From the NCBI GenBank assembly GCA_964619935.1, contig CAZUGO010000040.1, positions 123,114-187,113 on the forward strand: a DNA stretch of 64,000 bases, in the 5' to 3' direction. Both the position numbers and the translations under genes were made by a program. Position 1 is the first letter of the stretch; each line of letters begins with the position of its first letter. The notes under the pieces are model-generated. The model was given only the letters and a program-made list of their open reading frames with translations. It searched no databases and was not told the DNA's origin. The DNA is from CAZUGO01 sp964619935. Lineage in GTDB: Bacteria; Planctomycetota; Phycisphaerae; UBA1845; CAIVHJ01. This document shows, one piece after another, positions 34,082 to 41,373 of this stretch.

Positions 34082-36418
34082 ATGGATGCCATGCCACGCA
34101 CTTCGGCGCACTTGGGCACTGACGCCCTCCAGGTCATCGATTGCCTGGAGGTCGGACCGGTCCGGATCCACCCGCGGCGGCTGTCGTGCCCCTATGCGGT
34201 CACGGCCGGGGGACACACCGCCACCTTCGACTTCGCCTGCAAGTACGACGAGGACGTCTTTGGACCCGCTGCCGACGACTCGCTTGCCGACATGGTGGCC
34301 GCCCAACTGGCCATCAACTACGGCCTGTTCTGCAAGCGCCTGGTGTTCCAGGGCCGCTACGATCGGTTCGATCAGCGCTTCATCCTGGCCATGGCCGAGA
34401 ACACCGCCCGGGAGATATTCGTCAACAAGTTGCTGAAGCCCAATCCCTTCATCGAGGGTCTGGCCTCGCTGGCGCCCGTGCGGTCTGAACGCTACCTGGA
34501 GGCCGAGATCGAGTTCCCGAACTCGGACCCCACCGCCACGGCCCGCCCGGGGCCCGTCCGCGACACCCGGGACCGCTGTTGCGTGCTGTCCAGCGGCGGC
34601 AAGGAGAGCCTGCTCAGTTACGCGCTCCTGAACGAGATCGGCTGTGAAGTCCACCCCGTTTTCATCAACGAATCCGGCCGGCATTGGTTCACGGCCTTGA
34701 ATGCCTACCGCCGGCTGGCGACCAGCGATCCGCACACGGCGCGGGTCTGGACCAACGCCGATCGCGGATTCAATTGGATGCTCAAACATCTGCCCTTCGT
34801 CCGCAAGGATTTTGCCGACGTGCGGGCCGACGTCTACCCGATTCGGCTGTGGACTGTGGCCGTCTTCGTGTTCGCGGCGCTGCCGCTGCTGCGACAGCGG
34901 GGCATCGGCCGGCTGATCATCGGCGACGAGTACGACACCACCGTAAAAAAGACCCTGCGGGGCATCCCTCACTTCGGCGGCCTGTACGACCAGAGCCGCT
35001 ACTTTGACGATGCCTTGTCCCGCTATTTTGCAGCGAAGCGCTGGGGCATCAGCCAGTTCTCCATCGTCCGCCCGCTGTCCGAACTGCTCGTCGAACGCGT
35101 CCTGTCCGAACGCTATCCCGATCTCCTGCAGCTGCAGGTCTCCTGCCACGCCGCCCGCGTGGCCGGCGAGCGGGTGTTGCCCTGCGGCCGCTGTGAGAAG
35201 TGTCGTCGCATCGTCGGCATGCTCCAGGCCCTGGAGGTCGACCCCGCGGTCTGCGGGTACACCCCCGACGACATCACCCGCTGCATCCGGGCCCTCGCCG
35301 ACCGCGGAACCCACCAGGGTGTGGCCGACGCCCAACACCTCGGTCATCTGCTGCAGGCGCGCGGGCTGCTGCCCGGAGCGCAGATCGGGCGGCTGACCGC
35401 CCAGGCCCGCCCGGAAGTCATGAAACTTCGATTCGACGCCCAGCGCTCGCCGATCAACGGGATTCCCGCGCGGCTCAGACGCCCACTGTGGTCCCTGCTG
35501 CTGCAGCACACCGACGGCGCGGTGCACAAGCATGGACGGATGTGGGCTGACATCGATCCGCTCAGTGAGGAGTGGATCAGCCGGCCCTATCCACTGGAGC
35601 GACCCGCGATGAGCCAACGCGATCAGCCGTCCGGCAACGGGTTTTTGTTAGAGGCACTGACCTGGCCGGAGGCCCAGCAGCGTTTTCGGGACGTGGACTT
35701 GGCCCTGCTGCCCGTCGGGGCGATCGAGCAGCACGGCCCGCACCTGCCGCTGGACGTCGACACCCATGATGCCGAGTATCTGGCCCGAAAAGTCGCCGAG
35801 GCCTGCACCGACCCCAAGCCGATCGTGCTTCCGGCGATCCCGTACGGCGTGTCCTACCACCATGAGGACTTCAGCGGCACCATCAGCGTCAGCAATGAGA
35901 CGCTGGCCAAGTTCGTGTACGAGGTGGGCATGGGCTGCGCCCGCAACGGCATCACCAAGCTGGTGATCATCAACGGCCACGGCGGCAACAGCCCCACGCT
36001 GCATTTTGCGGCCCAGATGATCAACCGGGACGCCCATATCTTCACCTGTGTCGACACCGGGGAGACCAGTGATGCCGACGTCGAGGCCATGATCGACACA
36101 CCCAATGACGCCCACGCCGGCGAAATCGAGACCAGCACCACCCTGGCGGTCCGCCCGGAAGTGGTCAAGCCGAACAAGGCCAAGAAGAGCGTCCCGCAGT
36201 TTTCCAGCCGCTACCTGGATTTCAGCTCCAAGCGCAGCGTCGGGTGGTACGGCCGCACCGCCAAGATCTCGCCCACCGGGGTCATGGGCGACCCGACCAA
36301 GGCCACCGCAGAAAAGGGCGCCCGGATGTGGGAGGTCATCATCCGGAACTTGACCGAGTTCATCGAGCAACTCAAGAGCATGAGTCTCGATGAGATTTAC
36401 CAGCGCGACCGCTACTGA
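34082..36418 (+). CDS. Fusion: QueC-like PP-loop ATPase with creatininase-family amidohydrolase
   Basis: 778 residues in one uninterrupted frame. Residues about 1-160 are an N-terminal domain without a name. A PP-loop follows (VLSSGGKESLLSY, 168-180) and a Cys cluster at 355, 368, 371 and 374 (CHAARV, CGRCEKC), like the zinc site of QueC. The second half, from about residue 510, is a creatininase-family domain with LPVGAIEQHGPHLPLDVD, NGHGGNSPTL and HAGEIETS, all metal-ligand motifs. An ATG at 35609 with GGAG nine bases upstream could also make the second half alone. PP-loop enzymes activate a carboxylate or amide with ATP, creatininases hydrolyse cyclic or small amides. I know of no characterised fusion of these two, and the reaction is open. 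Confidence 0.82.
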   Translation: MDAMPRTSAHLGTDALQVIDCLEVGPVRIHPRRLSCPYAVTAGGHTATFDFACKYDEDVFGPAADDSLADMVAAQLAINYGLFCKRLVFQGRYDRFDQRFILAMAENTAREIFVNKLLKPNPFIEGLASLAPVRSERYLEAEIEFPNSDPTATARPGPVRDTRDRCCVLSSGGKESLLSYALLNEIGCEVHPVFINESGRHWFTALNAYRRLATSDPHTARVWTNADRGFNWMLKHLPFVRKDFADVRADVYPIRLWTVAVFVFAALPLLRQRGIGRLIIGDEYDTTVKKTLRGIPHFGGLYDQSRYFDDALSRYFAAKRWGISQFSIVRPLSELLVERVLSERYPDLLQLQVSCHAARVAGERVLPCGRCEKCRRIVGMLQALEVDPAVCGYTPDDITRCIRALADRGTHQGVADAQHLGHLLQARGLLPGAQIGRLTAQARPEVMKLRFDAQRSPINGIPARLRRPLWSLLLQHTDGAVHKHGRMWADIDPLSEEWISRPYPLERPAMSQRDQPSGNGFLLEALTWPEAQQRFRDVDLALLPVGAIEQHGPHLPLDVDTHDAEYLARKVAEACTDPKPIVLPAIPYGVSYHHEDFSGTISVSNETLAKFVYEVGMGCARNGITKLVIINGHGGNSPTLHFAAQMINRDAHIFTCVDTGETSDADVEAMIDTPNDAHAGEIETSTTLAVRPEVVKPNKAKKSVPQFSSRYLDFSSKRSVGWYGRTAKISPTGVMGDPTKATAEKGARMWEVIIRNLTEFIEQLKSMSLDEIYQRDRY

Positions 36419-36423
36419 ATGAC

Positions 36424-37485
36424 ATGAAGATCGTTCGTGTTGACGCCTGGCCGGTGACCCTGAGGCTGGCGGTGCCGTACACCATCGCGTACGAGACCGT
36501 CGACCGCACCACGAATGTGTTCGTCCGCCTGGAAACCGACACCCTTGTCGGCTGCGGGTGTGCCGCGCCCGACGAGCACGTCACCCGAGAAACCGCCGAG
36601 ACCGTGGTCCGATCGATTCTCGATCTGGCCGCTCCGCTGCTGGCCGGGCAGGATCCCCTGCGTTATGCCCTGGTCCTGGACCGGCTCAAGCCGTGCCTGG
36701 CCCGGCAACCGTCCGCCCGGGCCGCCGTCGACATGGCATTGTTCGACATCGTGGCCCGGCACTGCGGACTGCCGCTGTGGAAGTTCCTGGGCGGCTACCG
36801 GGAATCGATCATGACCAGCATCACCATCGGCATCGTGCCCGCCGCGGAGGCCCTGCGGTTTGCCAGAATGCACGTGGCCGCCGGCTTTCGCTCGCTCAAG
36901 ATCAAGGGCGGGCGAGATGTCGAGGAGGACATTGCCAAGATCGCCGAGTTAAGGCAGGCCGTCGGGCCGGCCATCGAGCTGCGCTTCGATGCCAACCAGG
37001 GCTATACCGTCGAACAAGCCCTGGACTTCATCGAACGAACCCGCCCCTATGGCATCGAGCTGCTGGAACAACCGACACCGCGTGACCGACCCGACCTTTT
37101 GGGCAGCGTCACCCGCCAGGCGTCCATCCCGGTGATGGCCGACGAGAGTCTGGTGACCCTCAACGACGCCTTCAAGCTGGCCCAGGCCGACCGCATGGAC
37201 ATGATCAACATCAAGCTGATGAAGGTCGGCGGGATTGCCGAGGCCATGCACGTCAATTCGGTCGCCATGGCCGCCGGCCTGGAAACCATGGTCAGTTGCG
37301 TGGATGAAGCCGGCCTGGCCATCGCCGCCGGCCTGGCCTTCGCCCTGGGCCGACCCAACATCGCTTACGCCGACCTCGACGGACACCTCGACCTGATCGG
37401 TGATCCCACCCGCGACGCGGTGATCATCCGCCAAGGCCAGGTCTATCCGCGCGATGCCCCTGGGCTCGGCGTCCAGTTGCCCTGA
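36424..37485 (+). CDS. Enolase-superfamily dipeptide/N-acyl amino acid epimerase (DgcA-like)
   Basis: 353 residues, five bases after the fusion gene. The N-terminal capping domain (MKIVRVDAWPVTLRL) is followed by a barrel with FRSLKIKGGRD (KxK, the S-face base), RFDANQGY, IELLEQPTP and PVMADESL (three metal ligands Asp, Glu, Asp), and MINIKLMKVGGI with the R-face Lys. Two opposed lysines are the mark of 1,1-proton-transfer epimerases such as L-Ala-D/L-Glu epimerase and the N-acetyl-glutamate racemase DgcA. With the DgcN-like gene nearby, racemisation of an N-acylated amino acid is the best guess. The end of the operon lies just after it. Confidence 0.9.
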   Translation: MKIVRVDAWPVTLRLAVPYTIAYETVDRTTNVFVRLETDTLVGCGCAAPDEHVTRETAETVVRSILDLAAPLLAGQDPLRYALVLDRLKPCLARQPSARAAVDMALFDIVARHCGLPLWKFLGGYRESIMTSITIGIVPAAEALRFARMHVAAGFRSLKIKGGRDVEEDIAKIAELRQAVGPAIELRFDANQGYTVEQALDFIERTRPYGIELLEQPTPRDRPDLLGSVTRQASIPVMADESLVTLNDAFKLAQADRMDMINIKLMKVGGIAEAMHVNSVAMAAGLETMVSCVDEAGLAIAAGLAFALGRPNIAYADLDGHLDLIGDPTRDAVIIRQGQVYPRDAPGLGVQLP

Positions 37486-37592
37486 GCGGTCGGCTCGGCC
37501 CTACGCCCAGGCGGCCAGGGCCCCGGCAGGACCGAAGACTGCCCCCATACCCCCCCGTCACCCCAGCTCCACCCCCCCGCACGGCCCATTCG

Positions 37593-37737
37593 GACGATTT
37601 TCAGTTATTTTGGTACCACCAGAATACTCAAATGGTGATACCATTTTATTACAATGGTATCTTGAGACATATCAAATGAAGATACCATTTTGTATAAATG
37701 GTATCACGAAATGCAATAAATGAAGATACCATTTTTT
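37593..37737. repeat. AT-rich 44-bp tandem repeat with nested palindromes
   Basis: About three units of 44 bases. GATACCATT starts at 37637, 37681 and 37725, exactly 44 apart. In the first two of these units it pairs with AATGGTATC (37653-37661 and 37697-37705) across a seven-base loop, giving perfect nine-base-pair stems. A degenerate unit seems to precede them (from about 37593, with GGTACCACC). AAATGAA or AAATGGT joins the units. The tract is strongly AT-rich inside very GC-rich DNA. It lies in the 310-base gap between the end of the epimerase gene and the end of the patatin gene. It may be an operator array, a bidirectional transcription stop or a protein-binding locus; no open frame is credible. 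Confidence 0.85.
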
Positions 37738-37795
37738 CCAAAACCGAGTTACCCTTGATCTGAAGCCCGCCGGTCCAGCCCCACGCCTCAGTTGT

Positions 37796-39211
37796 CTAGC
37801 CGCCCTTCGACTTCAGATCCTGCACCAGGCGTTGGACTTCCGGGTTGGTGCTGACCAATTCCTGGCCCACGGCGATCAGTGCAGTCACGTCGCTGTCGTC
37901 CAGGGCAAAACTGGTGGGCAGGGTCAGGAACCGCTGGCGGCGCTGCTCGTCGGTCAGGTTGGAAAACTGGATGGACGCAACGTAGTAGTCAACCGTGTAG
38001 CGCCCGGGGAGGTCGAGGTTCTGCCCGGGATGACACCGTTCCGCAATCCGGCGGATATCGGGGAACGCATCGAGCAGCAGGTAATTCAGCACGCCCTTCT
38101 GCATCCAGGTGCCCGTATAGATGCCGCTGGTCGCCGTCCGGACACCCGAGGCCAGCCCGCCGGGACTGCGCGCGGAACGCTCGATGGTGTTGGGCGGGTT
38201 GGTACCGGCATCCACGAGCACCACCACAATCCGATCGACCTTGCCGGCGTCGATCAACCGGCTGATGGCCCCGTTGCGGAGATGATGGAAGAAGGGCATG
38301 ACGCCCAGATTATCGATGATGCCTCCGTCGAGCAGGTACAGGTAGCGATGGTCCGCGGTGTTCAGTTGAACCTGGCCGTCCGTGGGCGCCGCGTGGGGAT
38401 CGATCAGATTCCCGGCCCACGACCGATGCCTGGCGTGTTCCAGGCCGCGCTCGTCTGAGAGTTCCTCCTGCACGGCAGCCGCCATGGCCGGGCCGTGGTA
38501 ATACTTGTAGCGCACCGGGTCGAGCAGCACCGGAAACGCCGATGAGGATGCCGCCGCCCAGGCCACCGGCAATCGGGTCAGATCGGATCCGATCATGTCG
38601 AAATCCTGCTGGGTGAACTGAAACTGCTCCTGGCGGGCCATGTCGGCGGCGTTGACGTTGATAAACGGGCGGCGTCCTCGGTCCAGCAGATCCTGGTAGG
38701 TGGCCCGCTGAAACACGTGCTCGTCATAGTACGCTGCGGCCAGTTCGCTCTTGTTGGCGCCGAGATTCAGCGGATTCAGCCCTCGGAGCAGCAGTTCGCG
38801 CTGGATATTGTGCCGCAAAAAGCGCTGTTCGAAGGGGCCGCTGAAGGTCTCCTGGCCCCACAGCCCGTACGCCAGCGCGGTGAAGGAACCGCCGGACACC
38901 GATGAGATCACATCGACCTCGTCGAGCAAGGACCGCGAACCTGCCCCGGAGCCGGCCGGCAGTCCCACGTCGCGCAGGCCGAGCAACACGCCGTAGGCCA
39001 AGGCGGCCGCTCGGGTGCCCCCTCCGGAGAAGGTCACCACCACCAACGTTGAGTCGGTGTTCTTGTCGCCGACCGCCAATCGCCCCATGCGGTAACCCGC
39101 CTGCGGATCGTAGGTCTGCAGCGGTTCATTGGCATACCTGGCCGCGCAGCCGAGCAACAGAATCGAGCCGCTCGTCAACAGGGCCACTGACAACACGACC
39201 CGGCAGTTCAT
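37796..39211 (-). CDS. Patatin-like phospholipase lipoprotein
   Basis: 471 residues from the ATG at 39211, with AAAGGA upstream. The signal ends in ILLLGC, a clear lipobox. The oxyanion-hole motif is FSGGGTRAAALAYG, the nucleophile elbow is SSVSGGSFTALAYG and the catalytic Asp lies in LLDGGIIDNLG, all in the right order for a patatin Ser-Asp dyad. The first position of the GXSXG motif is Ser instead of Gly. It is longer than a minimal patatin domain, with C-terminal extension of about 110 residues. It probably acts as an acyl hydrolase at the outer membrane. The gene stands alone beside the 44-bp repeat array. Confidence 0.9.
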   Translation of the reverse strand: MNCRVVLSVALLTSGSILLLGCAARYANEPLQTYDPQAGYRMGRLAVGDKNTDSTLVVVTFSGGGTRAAALAYGVLLGLRDVGLPAGSGAGSRSLLDEVDVISSVSGGSFTALAYGLWGQETFSGPFEQRFLRHNIQRELLLRGLNPLNLGANKSELAAAYYDEHVFQRATYQDLLDRGRRPFINVNAADMARQEQFQFTQQDFDMIGSDLTRLPVAWAAASSSAFPVLLDPVRYKYYHGPAMAAAVQEELSDERGLEHARHRSWAGNLIDPHAAPTDGQVQLNTADHRYLYLLDGGIIDNLGVMPFFHHLRNGAISRLIDAGKVDRIVVVLVDAGTNPPNTIERSARSPGGLASGVRTATSGIYTGTWMQKGVLNYLLLDAFPDIRRIAERCHPGQNLDLPGRYTVDYYVASIQFSNLTDEQRRQRFLTLPTSFALDDSDVTALIAVGQELVSTNPEVQRLVQDLKSKGG

Positions 39212-39617
39212 TTCACATTCCTTTCACGCAGTTCGATCTGCGGCGCCGTTCGGCTGTCGTTGCCAGGGCAGCGGAAGATCCTTTTGACATCAATCCATCA
39301 AGGCCGGCGGGTTCGACTCTCTTGCTCGATTGACCGTAGGGGCGCGGCCATCGCAGGCGCTGCGTTAGTCTGGGCCGGTCCGCGTCGCGAACGCGGGCAT
39401 GTGCCACAAGTCGAGCCTTGCGTGCATCATCATACTGCCGCCCTTGAAAGCAGCAAGATCCGGGCCGGATGATGAATTGACGAATTGTACTCACACCGGG
39501 CGCGACCCCTCCCCCCGCGGTCTCCCCCCGGACGGAGGCGGCCACACCCTCGAGGCGCAATCCTGTACGGGCTGGAGCCCCTCGAGATCCTGCCCGCATC
39601 CCCGCCGCCGCAAACAA
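39212..39617. other. Intergenic region without a recognisable gene
   Basis: 406 bases between the start of the patatin gene and the end of the next gene, both leftward. The part nearest the patatin gene must hold its promoter; TACAAT occurs on the minus strand near 39485 without a good -35 box. Homopolymer-rich C and G stretches occur near 39510-39530. I see no gene. Confidence 0.5.
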
Positions 39618-41324
39618 TCATCGACTGGGGAGCTTCCCGGCGGTGACCGTGGCCGCTTCCATCAGCACGTCGGGCACGTTCCAGCCCTTTTGCCGTTGCA
39701 GCTCGTAGAACGCGCGGCGATACAACAGCCGCCCGTGGATGGTCACCGGCTGTTCACCGTCGCGCCGGAATACATAGATGCTGGTGTCCGCGTGCAACGC
39801 GGGAATGCGGTTGTCGCTGACCACGCGCGTCGGGTTCCAGTAGGCGGCGGTCGGGGTCACGCCGGTCCAGACTTCCTCGAGAATCTTGGCAAACGCTTTT
39901 CCGGGCCGCCCGGCATAGGCACCTTGGGCAGGATCGCCCACTCCGCCCCACGCCGGTATGGTCGGGCCTTCGACCAATTTCAATTCCGTCCCGTTGGGAG
40001 CGGTCGCCGTGATCAGCAGCAGCAGGTGTCGCAGCGGTGAGTCGGTGGGCACATGGTGGCCCGCTCGATCGTTCCGGATCGTGACCTGGACGGTGACGTT
40101 CGAGCCCATCGCCTCGGCGGCCACGGTCATGGTCACCGTGTTCTCGAGCAGGTTCTGATCCGCTGCGCCCGGCATTTGATGACTGAAGATCGTAGACGGA
40201 TCGCGCCGCCGTCCGCCGCGGTCCGGACGTGCAAAGTGGCTGGCGCCCAGCCGCGGCATATGGCACTCCTGGCAGGTCTTGCCGGCCTTGGGGTCGCGAT
40301 ACGGGCTTCGCAACCACTCGCCGAAGGAGTCGTATACGACGGTATCCCAGAACACGGCATGATGGCAGGGTGCGCAGAACTGGCTGGTGTGGTGCAACGG
40401 GGAGTAGGCATCATCTCCCGGTGCGACGTCGTCCAGTGGCCCGGCGAAGAACTGCTGGCCTTCGGCGGGCCGGCGCAACTCGAACGACAGCACGCCGGGC
40501 ATGTTTTCATGCGGCAGGCCCGTTGCGTCATCCAGTCGCACATCGAATACCTTGTGGCAGAAGTCGCAGGCGATCCCTTCTTGGCCCACGCCCGTGACCG
40601 AGTTCGGATCCACACCGTAGGGCGCGTCGACTGCGGCGACGGGGGCATGACAGGCGGCACAGTTTCCGGCGGACTGCGGAACGTCCAGTTTGTGGCCGGG
40701 GCCAAAGTACGGCTGGTTCGCGTCCGGTGCCAATGGGAACCGGCCGTAGTCGCGATTCGTCGCGTAGCGGGTCGGCGGACTCTGGTTGCCGGCGAGGTCG
40801 GTACCGTTATACATGCTCAGGAAGCGGGGATTGACGGCCGCGTGCGCATGAGCATCCTGGCGCCATTCATCCGCAGGCAGAGAATACGGAAGCCCGGTAC
40901 CCGCCGCTGAGTGACAGTCCGCACAGGCCTTGCGGCCCGGATCGGCCGACTCCACCGACGGCATCCATTGGTAGTGGACGTGGTCGGTGCTGGGGTGCGC
41001 CCGCAGCTTCAGGCGCACGTCCAGGTCGCCCGGGTAGACGACGTCGCCGCCGGCGACGTAGTTCCCCGGTGCCCAGGCACTCAGCGAAATGGCCTGCGTG
41101 GGAGCAAGCGCGGACAGGACGAAGCGCCCCGCGCTGTCGGTCCTCGTGAAGCGGTCCGTGGTTTGTACGCGGACCACGGCGCCGGCGACCGGGCCCGTCT
41201 CGTCAACGACCGTACCGGCGACGGTCGCCTGCCCGGCCGGGGAGGGTGCGGGATCCGCGGCGGACAGGGACACACCGACCAGGCCGACAGTGAAGGTCAT
41301 GATAGGCTTGAAGGATGTGCTCAT
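39618..41324 (-). CDS. Pentahaem cytochrome c with N-terminal carboxypeptidase-regulatory-like domain
   Basis: 568 residues from the ATG at 41324. A signal peptide (to about SLSAADPAPS) leads to a beta-sandwich of about 80 residues, VAGTVVDETGPVAGAVVRVQ, typical of carboxypeptidase regulatory-like domains. Five CXXCH sites follow: CADCH, CAACH, CDFCH, CAPCH and CQECH. The first HVHYQWMPS and several isolated His could be distal ligands. The C-terminal third (about 400-568) lacks haems and looks beta-rich (VTIRNDRAGHHVPTDSPLRH). GHHVPT followed by LRHLLL is a pattern I recall from multihaem proteins of the cytochrome c554 class. It is well away from the main cytochrome operons. Function unknown; periplasmic or surface location is expected. 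Confidence 0.85.
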   Translation of the reverse strand: MSTSFKPIMTFTVGLVGVSLSAADPAPSPAGQATVAGTVVDETGPVAGAVVRVQTTDRFTRTDSAGRFVLSALAPTQAISLSAWAPGNYVAGGDVVYPGDLDVRLKLRAHPSTDHVHYQWMPSVESADPGRKACADCHSAAGTGLPYSLPADEWRQDAHAHAAVNPRFLSMYNGTDLAGNQSPPTRYATNRDYGRFPLAPDANQPYFGPGHKLDVPQSAGNCAACHAPVAAVDAPYGVDPNSVTGVGQEGIACDFCHKVFDVRLDDATGLPHENMPGVLSFELRRPAEGQQFFAGPLDDVAPGDDAYSPLHHTSQFCAPCHHAVFWDTVVYDSFGEWLRSPYRDPKAGKTCQECHMPRLGASHFARPDRGGRRRDPSTIFSHQMPGAADQNLLENTVTMTVAAEAMGSNVTVQVTIRNDRAGHHVPTDSPLRHLLLLITATAPNGTELKLVEGPTIPAWGGVGDPAQGAYAGRPGKAFAKILEEVWTGVTPTAAYWNPTRVVSDNRIPALHADTSIYVFRRDGEQPVTIHGRLLYRRAFYELQRQKGWNVPDVLMEAATVTAGKLPSR

Positions 41325-41373
41325 CCGTTGCAGAGCCTTGCGCTGCAGGGGCGGCCCGGGGCCCGCCGCACGG

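Noticed and set aside
32915..35617. 900-codon open frame opposite the DUF1611 and fusion genes
   Set aside because: Same GC effect. The plus-strand genes have ribosome sites, tight spacing and catalytic motifs; the minus reading has none.
35609..36418. Creatininase as a separate gene
   Set aside because: An ATG with GGAG upstream exists at 35609, but the frame from 34082 runs through without a stop, so a fusion is the simpler reading. Kept as an alternative start only.
37593..37737. CRISPR-like array
   Set aside because: Unit period is regular, but the supposed spacers are as similar as the repeats, each unit carries its own hairpin, and no cas gene is near.
39211..39236. Two TTTCAC repeats 11 bases apart, like the boxes at 29270
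   Set aside because: There is no third repeat and no -10 at the right distance. On the coding strand they coincide with the ribosome site (GTGAAAGGA) of the patatin gene.
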